From: Flavobacteriaceae bacterium
GTDB lineage: Bacteria; Bacteroidota; Bacteroidia; Flavobacteriales; Flavobacteriaceae
DNA length: 43,568 nucleotides
Direction: 5' to 3'
Assembly: GCA_947478365.1 (NCBI GenBank)
Contig: CANJWG010000006.1
Span: 1-43,568, forward strand
Part shown: positions 1-9,101 of the stretch, one piece after another
Position numbering within the stretch: position 1 is the first letter of the stretch
How the letters are laid out: each line of letters opens with the position of its first letter
Translations under genes and position numbers: made by a program
Notes under the pieces: generated by a model
The model's input: only the letters and a program-made list of their open reading frames with translations
The model's database searches: none
Told to the model about the DNA's origin: nothing

Positions 1-85
1 CAAATATATAAAAACACATACGATTTCCTATTGAAAATTGGGTTTAAAACCTTTAAGTTATTAACATTTTTGATATTATTTCAAC

Positions 86-116
86 AAAAAACGTTCGTCA
101 AAAATGACGAACGTTT
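86..116 (-). terminator. Rho-independent terminator downstream of the asnB remnant
   Basis: A perfect 12-bp inverted repeat (AAACGTTCGTCA / TGACGAACGTTT) closes on an AAAA loop. Read on the minus strand it is followed by a run of T residues, the form of an intrinsic terminator for leftward transcription. It lies about 110 bases beyond the stop of the asnB pseudogene, which reads the same way, so it probably ended the original asnB transcript. Confidence 0.75.
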
Positions 117-227
117 AGAAAAGGAATCAAGTAAAGATTTAACAAACAAACTAAACTTTAAACAAAACTCAAACTACTAAACTTGATTTTAATATTAAGG
201 TTGTTCCTATTTCTTTAATTTACTTTT

Positions 228-881
228 TCATGTTTTTCCATAAGCATCTTCATGAACACTTGCGACAGCTCTTCCTGAAGGGTCATACATATTTTTAAAC
301 GCCTCATCCCACTCTAATGCAATTTTTGTACTACAAGCCACACTTGCTTCCTGAGGAACTCTTAAAGCGGCAGCATCACTTGGAAAATGTTTCGTAAAAA
401 TGGAACGGTAATAATACTCTTCTTTTGATGTTGGCGTTTGAATTGGGAATTTGTATTTAGCATTAGCCAACTGTTCATCCGTAATTTCTTTGGCTACATC
501 ATAAATCGCAAAGCCAAAAATACCGTTAATTTCATCTAGAAAATGAGCGCCTTTTTCTTTGTATAAAGCCAAAATAACTTCGCAGTCACTTTCGGTTTAA
601 AACGTATTTTTCCCCTCAAATTGTTTGTGCAACTCTCTGTGATTATATATCTCTCCATTGGTAGTCAAAACCAGACTCTTATCTTCGGTAAACAAAGGTT
701 GTTTTCCTGAAGTGGGATCAACAATAGCTAGACATTCGTGGGACATAATTGCTTTATCGTTACTCTAAATCCCACTCCAATCCGGACCACGGTGTCGAAT
801 AATTTTCGACATTTCCAACACTTTTGGTCTTACCACTTCTGCTTTTTGTTTTAAATCGAAAGCACATACAATTCCACACAT
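228..881 (-). pseudogene. asnB: asnB pseudogene (glutamine-hydrolysing asparagine synthetase, middle deleted)
   Basis: This is the remnant of asparagine synthetase B, which makes asparagine from aspartate, glutamine and ATP. From the ATG at 881 the minus strand reads MCGIVCAFDLKQ, the class II amidotransferase N-terminus with catalytic Cys2, then RHRGPDWSGI and NGEIYNH. After FGFAIYDVAK it jumps directly to EITDEQLANAKYKFP, near the C-terminus, and ends in WDEAFKNMYDPSGRAV, as full-length AsnB does. The whole synthetase (PP-loop) domain is missing; 218 codons remain against about 555 in the family (recalled length). Two in-frame stops lie at 765-767 and 597-599. The deletion itself keeps the frame. 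The ORF-track entry 228-572 is only the open tail, beginning at an internal TTG. The gene is certainly non-functional. Confidence 0.93.
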
Positions 882-1189
882 AATTTATTATTTTATTTAT
901 GGGGCAAAGATGGTATAATAGTTATAAATTAAAAACATAATTTATTATTTAATTATATATTAATACTAAATTAAAATTTTTATATTAAATATGTAATTAA
1001 TAAATTATGATAATCTAAATTAAAGTTATATACAGAAATAATTGACACAGCCAAACGGATTGTATATTTGGCAATACAACAAAGAAGAAGTTGCTCTCAT
1101 AATATTCTTTATGATTTTCAAAAGAAGAAATCAAAACCATAAAAACATCTTATATTTGAAAAAAATCATACTATTTATAACTTTAAATT
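882..1189. other. AT-rich divergent intergenic region
   Basis: These 308 bases separate the leftward asnB remnant from the rightward acyltransferase gene. No open reading frame or RNA gene is visible. The left half is almost pure A/T. The right half carries one good Bacteroidota promoter (listed separately) and a second -7-like TATATTTG at 1151-1158 that has no TTG at the right distance. Confidence 0.6.
1042..1070 (+). promoter_or_regulatory. Bacteroidota-type promoter for the acyltransferase operon
   Basis: TTG at 1042-1044 and TATATTTG at 1063-1070 are separated by 18 bases. This matches the TTG / TAnnTTTG consensus known for Flavobacterium and Bacteroides sigma factor. Transcription would start near 1077, leaving a leader of about 110 nt before the ATG at 1190. 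Confidence 0.65.
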
Positions 1190-2212
1190 ATGAGTTTTAA
1201 AACCTTTTTCAAAAACGAAGCATCTTCAGATAGAATAGATTGGGTTGATCAAGTGAAAGGATTAACAATCTTTTTGGTGGTTTATGGTCATAACTTCCCC
1301 TTTACCGAAAAATACATTTATACTTTTCACATGCCTTTATTCTTTATGATTTCTGGATTTTTTCATCCTAAAACATCAAGAGTAGATGACATAAAAAAAC
1401 GAGGCAAATCATTGTTGGTCCCTTATTTTATTTGGAGTCTGTTTTTATTTATATTTTGGTTTTTTGTTAGTAGTCGATTTGGTGAAAGCGTTGCGCTAAA
1501 TCTTTCTCCAATTGAAAATTTCATTGGAATATTTTATTCTCAAGGTGACCGATTTTATATGGATTGGGGTATACCAATGTGGTTTCTTCCTGGACTCTTT
1601 ATGACGTTCCTGATTTTTTATTGGTTACAAAAAATTAAAAGCCAATTCTGGTTTATTTTTTCTTTAATTACATTACCCACTATTGGTGCATTATATGCTA
1701 GAAACATTCCGATGAATTTGCCCTGGAGTATTAATATAGCAATGGTAGCTTTAGGTTTTTATGCATTCGGTTTTTATGGATTTAAAATCATAAATGCGGT
1801 ATCGAGAAAGAACAGTCTTTTTTTTGCAGTTGGGTTTTGTATTGTTCATTTCCTTACCTACAATTACAATATAAAAATTGACATGTATCGAGCTCATTAT
1901 GGCAATGAATCCTTTTTTATTTTGAGCGGAATAACGGGAAGCTTATTTGTACTCTTCTTTTTTAAATCCTTGCCATACTTTCCTTTTTTAGCTTTTATAG
2001 GGAAGTTCTCTTTAATTATTTTGGCGCTTCAATTAATATCCATGTCATTCATAAAGTTTGTTTTGCTTTATGGTTTTCATCAATCTGATTTTAATTTTTC
2101 TGAATGGAAACGATTTGTATTTGCTATTTTACAAATATTCTTACTAGTCCCGAGTTTTTTCATCATTAACAAATACTTACCACTACTTAATGGAGGTTAT
2201 AAAAAAATATAA
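1190..2212 (+). CDS. Acyltransferase family 3 membrane protein
   Basis: A 340-residue polytopic membrane protein of the acyltransferase 3 family (OafA/WecH/NolL-like), which transfers acetyl or similar acyl groups to sugars of surface glycans at the inner membrane. The N-terminus RIDWVDQVKGLTIFLVVYGHN contains the family's first-helix arrangement, with the conserved His after a hydrophobic stretch (family knowledge). About ten hydrophobic segments follow and fill the whole length, which is normal for the family. The ATG at 1190 is the first in frame. The gene overlaps the next by 23 nt (2190-2212), so the two are translationally coupled and probably act on the same envelope molecule. The acceptor is not identifiable from sequence; O-acetylation of O-antigen or lipid A is an inference. 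Confidence 0.85.
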   Translation: MSFKTFFKNEASSDRIDWVDQVKGLTIFLVVYGHNFPFTEKYIYTFHMPLFFMISGFFHPKTSRVDDIKKRGKSLLVPYFIWSLFLFIFWFFVSSRFGESVALNLSPIENFIGIFYSQGDRFYMDWGIPMWFLPGLFMTFLIFYWLQKIKSQFWFIFSLITLPTIGALYARNIPMNLPWSINIAMVALGFYAFGFYGFKIINAVSRKNSLFFAVGFCIVHFLTYNYNIKIDMYRAHYGNESFFILSGITGSLFVLFFFKSLPYFPFLAFIGKFSLIILALQLISMSFIKFVLLYGFHQSDFNFSEWKRFVFAILQIFLLVPSFFIINKYLPLLNGGYKKI

Positions 2213-3695
2213 ATCCCAATTTAGGTTCCATTTGTTATTGAATAGTTCCTTTGGCCTTTTTATAACATTTGCTTCATATTATCATATTCCTGTTGCAGCA
2301 TTTACTGATTTTGGATTCTATTTTGCTCATTTTATCTGCTTACAGTTTTCGATATTTGGCTTTTTATATTTTTTGAGCCTAAACAAACACTTTTTTAGAG
2401 TAGTTTTTCCCATTGTGTTTTTGTTGCTTTCAGGCACTGCTTTTTGGGTTTACTTTCAAGACATAACCATTTCACATAGCATAATACAAGTTTCTTTTGA
2501 AACAAAGATGGATATCATGATGGATTTGATAACTTTTCCATTTATACTATATGTTCTTTTAGCAATTACTACAGTGATTTTTATTTTAAAATACTATTCT
2601 AAAATCAACAATAATAAGTTAAAATCACCTTTGACTCTTTTGGCTATTTTAGCCATATTCAGTTATTTTATGGTAGAGGATTATCAATTTGGAACCTTCA
2701 ACAGAAGACTTCCTTACAATATATTAGTTTCTACTAGAGAATATCTTGAACAAAACCCTTTACTTTTAAAGCCAGTAAACTATAGCGTCAAAACTAATTG
2801 TGATAGTTTGAGCGTTGTTTTTATTCTTGGCGAAAGTGTTAGAGCTGATCATTTACAGCTTAATGGTTATCCCAGAAAAACAAATCCTTTATTATCCCAA
2901 AGAAATGATATTATAAGTTTCCCAAACGCCTATACTCCATTAACGTATACTGCCATTAGTCTTCCACAACTATTAACAAACGCCACACTCACTGATGATT
3001 ATAGTCAGCCTAAACAATCTTTAATTCAAGTTTTGAATCAAGCTAAGATTCAAACAAATTGGATTGGTAATCAAACTCCTGAGAAAAGTTATGAGATGTT
3101 TATTGAGCAATCCTCATTTAAACAAATTTTAGACCCTCTTCATTCTGAATTAAGTTTTCGGAAAGATTATGACGAAAAATTAATTCCCGTTTTCAAAAGC
3201 TATTTTAGACCTTTTACCAATCAGTTCAATGTCATACATATGATGGGCAGTCATTGGTGGTATGAAACAAGATATTCTGACCGATTCAGAACTTTCAAAC
3301 CTGTGATTAAAAGCAAACACATCCCCTCCAACTCCTATAAAGAAATGATTAATTCATATGACAACACTATAGTGTATTTGGATAATTTCATCAATATAAT
3401 AATTAAGGAAATTGAAAAGAAAGATTCAAAAACCTTGTTAATTTACTTATCGGACCATGGAGAAATTTTAGGAGAAAATAATTTATGGCTGCATGCACAA
3501 AAAGGTAAAGCAAGTGAAAATCCGGCTATGCTTATTTGGTGTTCTTCAAAATTTAATAAAGAATATCCCAATATAATTTCAAATCTAAAAATGAATAAAA
3601 ATAAGAAAACAGATTTAGATTTCTTCTATAACAGTATATTGTATTTATTTAAAATAGAAAATATTCCCTACGATAAGAATAAAGTGATCTTTTAA
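2190..3695 (+). CDS. Sulfatase-family / EptA-like phosphoethanolamine transferase
   Basis: A 501-residue inner-membrane enzyme of the alkaline phosphatase/sulfatase superfamily. Residues 1 to about 165 hold roughly five hydrophobic helices; from about 205 onward is the periplasmic catalytic domain. Visible motifs are VVFILGESVRADH (metal-binding Glu), YTPLTYTAISLPQLL (the position of the nucleophilic Thr in EptA-type enzymes), IYLSDHGE (Asp-His metal ligands) and LWLHA (final His). The layout is that of lipid A or glycan phosphoethanolamine transferases such as EptA and CptA, and the length is normal. It starts inside the acyltransferase gene. Its 3' end converges on the GreA-like gene with a 10-nt gap. 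The transferred group is inferred from the family; other sulfatase-fold transferases are possible. Confidence 0.82.
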   Translation: MEVIKKYKSQFRFHLLLNSSFGLFITFASYYHIPVAAFTDFGFYFAHFICLQFSIFGFLYFLSLNKHFFRVVFPIVFLLLSGTAFWVYFQDITISHSIIQVSFETKMDIMMDLITFPFILYVLLAITTVIFILKYYSKINNNKLKSPLTLLAILAIFSYFMVEDYQFGTFNRRLPYNILVSTREYLEQNPLLLKPVNYSVKTNCDSLSVVFILGESVRADHLQLNGYPRKTNPLLSQRNDIISFPNAYTPLTYTAISLPQLLTNATLTDDYSQPKQSLIQVLNQAKIQTNWIGNQTPEKSYEMFIEQSSFKQILDPLHSELSFRKDYDEKLIPVFKSYFRPFTNQFNVIHMMGSHWWYETRYSDRFRTFKPVIKSKHIPSNSYKEMINSYDNTIVYLDNFINIIIKEIEKKDSKTLLIYLSDHGEILGENNLWLHAQKGKASENPAMLIWCSSKFNKEYPNIISNLKMNKNKKTDLDFFYNSILYLFKIENIPYDKNKVIF

Positions 3696-3705
3696 ACATT
3701 TTTAT

Positions 3706-4149
3706 TTAAGTTACGCTTTCAATAATATAAGTCTTTCCATTAATATCAAACGAAACCCCAACTTCATTTCCCATCAATTTACTCCCTAAAGGAGATTGTG
3801 GCGAAATTGCAAAAATGGTTTTGTCATCAATACTTAATTTTGGTAAAGCGGTGCTTATGAATAATATCATTTCATTAGCTTGAACTAAACTTCCTAAAGC
3901 TACTTTTTTGTGTGTTTGAGAAGCCTCAATTTTGTCGAGAATGGTTTTTTGTTCGAGGATTTCTTTAAGCTTGTGATTGAGCTTTTCTTGCTCCAAATGC
4001 ATCATTGACAAAGCCGTTTCATGTTTATCTCCAGCCGAACCTTTGGCATCATTCTGCGCATCGATAGTCAAACCCGAAATCATGTCTTGAAAAACATCTA
4101 TTCGGTCCTGGAGTAATTCTTTGTAGCGTTGGAGTATTTGTTGTTTCAT
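3706..4149 (-). CDS. GreA/GreB-like transcription factor domain protein
   Basis: A 147-residue protein. The N-terminal two thirds is predicted helical and coiled-coil-like (QRYKELLQDRIDVFQDMI, then a Glu/Lys/Leu-rich stretch MMHLEQEKLNHKLKEIL). The C-terminal part (AISPQSPLGSKLMGNEVGVSFDINGKTYIIESV) matches the small FKBP-like C-terminal domain of GreA/GreB, where an SPLG-LMG pattern is characteristic. Gre factors insert a coiled coil into the RNA polymerase secondary channel and rescue backtracked complexes. Homologues in flavobacteria are, as I recall, often labelled 3-oxoacyl-ACP synthase, which nothing in this sequence supports. Whether the acidic tip residues needed for transcript cleavage are present cannot be settled by eye. 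It may be the last gene of the leftward TPR-barrel unit. Confidence 0.7.
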   Translation of the reverse strand: MKQQILQRYKELLQDRIDVFQDMISGLTIDAQNDAKGSAGDKHETALSMMHLEQEKLNHKLKEILEQKTILDKIEASQTHKKVALGSLVQANEMILFISTALPKLSIDDKTIFAISPQSPLGSKLMGNEVGVSFDINGKTYIIESVT

Positions 4150-4174
4150 TTAAGATTGTTAGATTATTAGAAAG

Positions 4175-4219
4175 TTAGACTTCTTAGATAAATTATTTCT
4201 AACGATCTAAGAAGTCTAA
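4175..4219. repeat. Perfect 15-bp inverted repeat in a TCTAA-rich intergenic stretch
   Basis: TTAGACTTCTTAGAT (4175-4189) and ATCTAAGAAGTCTAA (4205-4219) are exact reverse complements around a 15-nt loop. The surrounding gap (4150-4238) is built from repeated TCTAA/TTAGA words, and a near-17-bp direct repeat starts at 4204 and 4221. It lies between two leftward genes, so the hairpin could end or process the barrel transcript. No T-run follows, so it is not a standard terminator. Confidence 0.65.
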
Positions 4220-4238
4220 TGATCTAAGTTAGTCTAAA

Positions 4239-5975
4239 TTAAAAATCAAATTTATAACTTGCTCCTCCCAAAACTTGCAATCCCTGCACAGGATAATTCA
4301 ACCATCTTTGGTAATCCTGATTGGCCAAATTGTTTCCTTTTAAGAAGAAAGTTAATCGGTCACTATATTTATATCCAACATGCGCATTCAAGTCGAAATA
4401 GCTTTTTAGGGTTATGTTCTCATCCGGAGGAAAAGGGAGTGTTACTGTAGCTTGTCTAAAAATATCTTTTCGTTCCCCTACAAAGAACAAACTCGTTCCT
4501 GCGTACCATTTTGGCGTAATGTTAACATCAAGAGTTGTGGCTAGTTTTATTGCCGGTAAATTCCAAGCTTCTTTTTCAGCATCAGTAGTAAAACTGCTAT
4601 ACGTTCCGTTGATTCCAAAAGATATATTTTTTGAAAAATCAGCTTTCAATTCACCAAAGAAACTTACCGTTTTTACTTTATCATAAACTACATCAAACGA
4701 ATTTCCGAAAGTATAACCATCCGTATTCGCATTAAAATTATCATAGATATTACTTTTAAAAAGTGCTTTCCCGTCTTCATTTTTGTACGACCCACAAATG
4801 TTATAACTGATACTGCTTGCCAACTTTCCTTTTAGACCGGCATAGATATCAAATTTTTGATCGGTTGGAGCAATGACAAGTGTTGGCGATACAAAGAAGT
4901 TTTCCTGAACAAAATCATGATAGGAATTCTGTTGTAATGTTCCTTCGAAACCTGCGTAAAAAACCATCAAATCACCAACAATTTTATACGAACCTGTAAC
5001 CTGCGGATATATAAAGAATTTGCTTCCGCCCGATTCTTGTGCTGCGCTATAAAACATTCCAACTCCTGCATTCACAGTCAAATCGTCTTTGTGAATTTTG
5101 ATGCTTGGTTGAAATCCAATATTGGTAAAACCATATTTAAAAGAAGTACCAGTATAAAAAGATTTATCAAAAGAACCACTAATATAATCCAACACAAAAT
5201 CAACTTTTATTTTATGCTCAATGATATCAAATTCCAAAGACGGTTTTGCCACAAAACGGTTTTCGGCTGAACCAAAAGCATCCCAAAAACGACTGAATTT
5301 AAGTGCGCTTTCTTTTAAAATATTATCTAAACCTAATCTTCCACCAACATATAATGTATGATACGTTTGCTGTTCGTCAATGTTTGCAATCGTCGCATCA
5401 GACAATAGATTAGGGTAAATTCCGTACCAATTATATACTTGATTTTTGTAACCCAAATCCGCGTTCCATGACATTGCTTTCGTTCTACTTCCGTAGGTTA
5501 AATCTAAAGCAGTAGTAAAGAATTTATCATCTAGTTGAACATTTTTTATTCCACCTTGAGACGAACTGTGACGCAACATTCCTCCAAAATAATCGGTATT
5601 GCTAATGTTTTGGGTAACAAAAAGTTTTGCATTGATTACTCCATAATTTCCTGCTGCCAGCGTCAAATAGTTACTGAATATTTTTTCTAAATTACTTTTG
5701 TCTACATTAGCCGCTTTTCCTTTAGAAGGCGCAAAAGTAGATGCCACGGGAAATGAGAAAATATTGTATTGGATATTCTCTTTTCTTATGGTTTCTTCAT
5801 CATCCAAACTTGGTGTTTCTTTTACTTTAAATGCATCCGAAATAGTTGGGGTGTATGGCTTAACTACATTTACTACTTCGGTTCCAATGTTTTCGTCTTT
5901 CTTTTGCGCGGTTGTCTTTTGGAAACTCCCCAACAATAGAACAGCTGCTATAATATATTGAAATGTCTTTTTCAT
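4239..5975 (-). CDS. Outer-membrane beta-barrel protein (TonB-receptor-like barrel, no plug)
   Basis: A 578-residue secreted protein. A signal peptide is visible (MKKTFQYIIAAVLLLGSFQKTTAQ). After a 60-residue linker, the rest alternates short amphipathic strands, e.g. LTYGSRTKAMSWNADLGY, with aromatic girdle residues, and ends GLQVLGGASYKFDF, with a terminal Phe as expected for Bam-assembled barrels. The C-terminal third resembles TonB-dependent receptor barrels (SDRLTFFLKGNNLANQDYQRW). No TonB box, carboxypeptidase-like domain or plug domain can be seen, so active TonB-driven transport is doubtful despite the likely automatic label. It starts only 6 nt after the TPR gene ends, so the two are co-transcribed and probably act together across the periplasm. 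The function is unknown. Confidence 0.75.
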   Translation of the reverse strand: MKKTFQYIIAAVLLLGSFQKTTAQKKDENIGTEVVNVVKPYTPTISDAFKVKETPSLDDEETIRKENIQYNIFSFPVASTFAPSKGKAANVDKSNLEKIFSNYLTLAAGNYGVINAKLFVTQNISNTDYFGGMLRHSSSQGGIKNVQLDDKFFTTALDLTYGSRTKAMSWNADLGYKNQVYNWYGIYPNLLSDATIANIDEQQTYHTLYVGGRLGLDNILKESALKFSRFWDAFGSAENRFVAKPSLEFDIIEHKIKVDFVLDYISGSFDKSFYTGTSFKYGFTNIGFQPSIKIHKDDLTVNAGVGMFYSAAQESGGSKFFIYPQVTGSYKIVGDLMVFYAGFEGTLQQNSYHDFVQENFFVSPTLVIAPTDQKFDIYAGLKGKLASSISYNICGSYKNEDGKALFKSNIYDNFNANTDGYTFGNSFDVVYDKVKTVSFFGELKADFSKNISFGINGTYSSFTTDAEKEAWNLPAIKLATTLDVNITPKWYAGTSLFFVGERKDIFRQATVTLPFPPDENITLKSYFDLNAHVGYKYSDRLTFFLKGNNLANQDYQRWLNYPVQGLQVLGGASYKFDF

Positions 5976-5981
5976 TTGATT

Positions 5982-8900
5982 TTAATTTTGGATAGAAGAA
6001 TTCGTTTTAGAAATTTCGCCTTTAATCATGTTCAATTCGTTTTGTGCTTCAGCAACAACGTCATCGAATTCCTTGAAATTTTTTATTACGCTTTCTAAAA
6101 TAGAAGTTGCGCTAAAATTATCTTTCAATTGATAATAGTTTTTTGCCATTACAATCAAACCTTTGGCTCCAAAATACTTATAACCCGAATAATCCCTAGC
6201 TAATTTTTGAACTGTTTTATTAGATTCTTCAAACTTGCCATCTTTATTCTTAAAATAAGCATCGTTGTATAATGCTTCAGCTGCTAATTCTCCTTTGGCA
6301 ATGGTTAGCAATTTTGCATATGCAACTCTAGCTTTTTGCTCGTCATTCACTTTTATCGCCGCACGGGCAACGATAATCTGTGCATCACTTTTAATTTTGT
6401 TATCTGTTTTTGGGTTTACTAATACTTTGTCGGCATAAACGACAGCATTTACATAATCTTTTTGGTCGTAATACACACGCATCAAATTGGCTTGTGCAAA
6501 TGTTACGTTTTGAGGGAAATCAGCTTCCGTTTCTAATCTTTGCAACACTGGAAGAGCATTCGTATAATCATCTTTCTTCAAGTGAATTTCAGCTAAACGC
6601 GCCAATGATTGCTCCGTAAATTCATTTTTTGGTTTATTAATAACAAATTCATAATTCGAGATAGCGTTGCTTTCTTTTCCGTCAGTGTAAAGTGATTGTG
6701 CCAAATAAAAATTAGCTTTCAAAGCGTGAATTCCATTTGAAAATTGAGATACATAACCGCTCAAACTGGTTATAGCCTGCTTTGTATTGTTTTGCAAAAA
6801 TTGCTTTTCGGCAGCTTCATAAGTGTCGTTATCCAAGTCGGCATCTGTCACTTCAACAAAATCTAAAGTTTTTACCCATGCTGCATATTCATTCACTTTT
6901 CCGTTATCCATATAAACCAATCTAGCTGTAGAAACCGCTTCTAAAGCTTCGGGACTTCTTGGATATTTAGCGGCCACTTCTTTGAATTTAGCGATAGCCA
7001 ACTCATCTTTCTGCCCATTATAATAAACCAATCCCTGACGCAATATCGCTTTAGAAGCGAACGAACCATTTTTGAATTCACTTAACAATTGGTCGTAAAT
7101 TTTAATCGCTAACTCAGTTTTGTTTTCAGTTACATAAGTATTCCCTAATTCGTACAAAGCATCGTCACGATATTGTGAGGTTTTAAAATTGACCAGAAAC
7201 TTATTAAAGTCATCTATTTTCTTATCATTTCTAGAAACAAAACCATAACTCAAAGCCTTTTGGAAAGCAGCATAATCAGCATCAATACCTTTCATATCGA
7301 TAGCTTTATTGTAAGCATCCATCGCTGGCCAATATTTGGAAGTAACAAAACGAGAATCCCCTAATCGTAAATAAGCATCATTCAAACGCACTTTATCATC
7401 TTTGTTTCCATCGATATAACTTTGAAAATATTTTCCAGCTTGGTCGTACTCTTTCAATTTGAAATTTGCGTAAGCAATATGGTAATTGATGTTCTTGTTT
7501 TCGGGAGTTGTTTTAGCTTCAGCCAAAACTTCAAATTGTTTGAAACTCTGAAAAGCATCAGTAAAATTATCTAAACCATACTCGGTTTCCCCTTTCCAGA
7601 ATGTTGCACGAGCCAATATTTTCTCATTTTTCTGATTGGCAATTGATTTTTTAAACATGCTCAACGCTTCTTGGTAATTCCCATCGGTATACAATTCAAT
7701 TCCTCTATAAAACAATACTTTTTGGTAAGCTACTTTGTTTTCAGGCGTATTGTTTTTTTCCAATAATATCAAAGCATCTTTATAATTCTTAGACGTGATA
7801 TAAGAGTTAATTAATAAATTTTCGATTTCTGTTTTGTTTGGAGAATTTGGGTATTTACTCAAAAACGAAGTCAAAACATCGGGCACGCTTTGGAATGAAT
7901 TTCCAATTTCGTAACTCAGTTTGGCATAATTCAAATTGGCATCTTCTTGAATTTTATTATCAAAATCCATTTCCGATCCGCTTTTGAAAGCGTTCAATGC
8001 TTGTTGTTTTTTATCGGTTTTGAAGTAGCATTCACCCAAATGATAATAGGCATTTTGCGCAACCGAATCTTTTCCGTCAATAATTTTATTGAATTGTGAA
8101 ATCGCGTTTTCGTAATCTTTTTGCATGTAATAAGTATAACCCAATTGATAGAAATCGGTGTTACTCCACTTTCCTTTTTTGCCTTTATATTCTTTTAGAT
8201 AAGATAGCGCTTTGTCATATTGCTGCAAGTTGAAATAACTTTCTCCAATGATTTTATTCAATTCTGATTTTTCAGAAGCGTTCGATTTTGGCATCGCCGC
8301 AATACCGGCATCAATGGCTTTTTGAAAATCGCCCGATTTGAAGTTCATATCGGCTTTGAAATAAGACAATTTATCCGAATACTTTTCTTCGCCTTCCACT
8401 TTTTGGAAATACTTATTAGCCTCTTGATAATTATTCCCTTCATATTGCATAAACCCTAAATAATAATTCGCTTGCGTTCCATATTCTTTAGAATTTACTA
8501 CTTTGTTAAAATAATCAGCAGACGCTTTTTTGTCGCCCGCCGCAAAATAAGCATAACCTTTTTGGAAAGTAAATTTTTCTGTTTGATCATATGACAATGC
8601 ATTCTCATCGACTTTGTCAAAATATTGCAATGCCTGCGGAAACTTGCCTTGTTCAAAATAATATTGGGCGACTTCTATATAAGCTTGATTTTGTTTTGAG
8701 CTCGTTGGATAATCTGAAACAAATTTTTCCATCAATTCATCGGCATTATTCTGATTGAGATGTATTGCACAAATTCCGATATAATAGGCACAGTCGGCCT
8801 GAACATCTTGAGCCGTATTGTCTTGTTTTACTTTATCAAATAAAATTTGAGCTGATTGGTATTGTCTATTTTTAAACAACGAAATCGCATTATCAAATTC

Positions 8901-8996
8901 CGACAAATTATTGGTGTAAATAGCCGACTGTTGTCCTGAAACATAAGATAGTCCCGCTATAAAAAATAGAAAAAATAACATTAAACCCTTACGCAT
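5982..8996 (-). CDS. Large periplasmic tetratricopeptide repeat protein
   Basis: A 1004-residue exported protein with a clear signal peptide (MRKGLMLFFLFFIAGLSYVSG). The mature part is an almost uninterrupted run of TPR-type helical hairpins, recognisable by repeated patterns such as ALQYFDKV, AYYHLGECYFKTDKKQQALNAF and ARLAEIHLKKDDYTNALPVL. Some segments resemble the BamD/YbgF-type TPR (YRDDALYELGNTY; KYPRSPEALEAV). It probably serves as a protein-binding scaffold in the periplasm or at the inner face of the outer membrane. The barrel gene follows after 6 nt in the same direction. The ATG at 8996 is the only start before the signal peptide. A weak -7-like TATTTTTG lies at 9017-9024 on the minus strand. 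The partner is unknown. Confidence 0.85.
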   Translation of the reverse strand: MRKGLMLFFLFFIAGLSYVSGQQSAIYTNNLSEFDNAISLFKNRQYQSAQILFDKVKQDNTAQDVQADCAYYIGICAIHLNQNNADELMEKFVSDYPTSSKQNQAYIEVAQYYFEQGKFPQALQYFDKVDENALSYDQTEKFTFQKGYAYFAAGDKKASADYFNKVVNSKEYGTQANYYLGFMQYEGNNYQEANKYFQKVEGEEKYSDKLSYFKADMNFKSGDFQKAIDAGIAAMPKSNASEKSELNKIIGESYFNLQQYDKALSYLKEYKGKKGKWSNTDFYQLGYTYYMQKDYENAISQFNKIIDGKDSVAQNAYYHLGECYFKTDKKQQALNAFKSGSEMDFDNKIQEDANLNYAKLSYEIGNSFQSVPDVLTSFLSKYPNSPNKTEIENLLINSYITSKNYKDALILLEKNNTPENKVAYQKVLFYRGIELYTDGNYQEALSMFKKSIANQKNEKILARATFWKGETEYGLDNFTDAFQSFKQFEVLAEAKTTPENKNINYHIAYANFKLKEYDQAGKYFQSYIDGNKDDKVRLNDAYLRLGDSRFVTSKYWPAMDAYNKAIDMKGIDADYAAFQKALSYGFVSRNDKKIDDFNKFLVNFKTSQYRDDALYELGNTYVTENKTELAIKIYDQLLSEFKNGSFASKAILRQGLVYYNGQKDELAIAKFKEVAAKYPRSPEALEAVSTARLVYMDNGKVNEYAAWVKTLDFVEVTDADLDNDTYEAAEKQFLQNNTKQAITSLSGYVSQFSNGIHALKANFYLAQSLYTDGKESNAISNYEFVINKPKNEFTEQSLARLAEIHLKKDDYTNALPVLQRLETEADFPQNVTFAQANLMRVYYDQKDYVNAVVYADKVLVNPKTDNKIKSDAQIIVARAAIKVNDEQKARVAYAKLLTIAKGELAAEALYNDAYFKNKDGKFEESNKTVQKLARDYSGYKYFGAKGLIVMAKNYYQLKDNFSATSILESVIKNFKEFDDVVAEAQNELNMIKGEISKTNSSIQN

Positions 8997-9101
8997 AATT
9001 TTTATTTTAATTTATTCAAAAATAGTATCCAATACCCTATAACGTTAAAACATCACCATTTATTATAAACATTGTTGTAAACAATTTTACAGAAAGAAAA
9101 A

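Noticed and set aside
228-572. 114-residue ORF as an intact small protein
   Set aside because: It is the open tail of the asnB pseudogene, starting at an internal TTG; the frame upstream continues with AsnB-like sequence and two stops.
4239-5975. Calling the barrel protein a true TonB-dependent receptor
   Set aside because: No plug domain or TonB box is visible; only the barrel end resembles the family.
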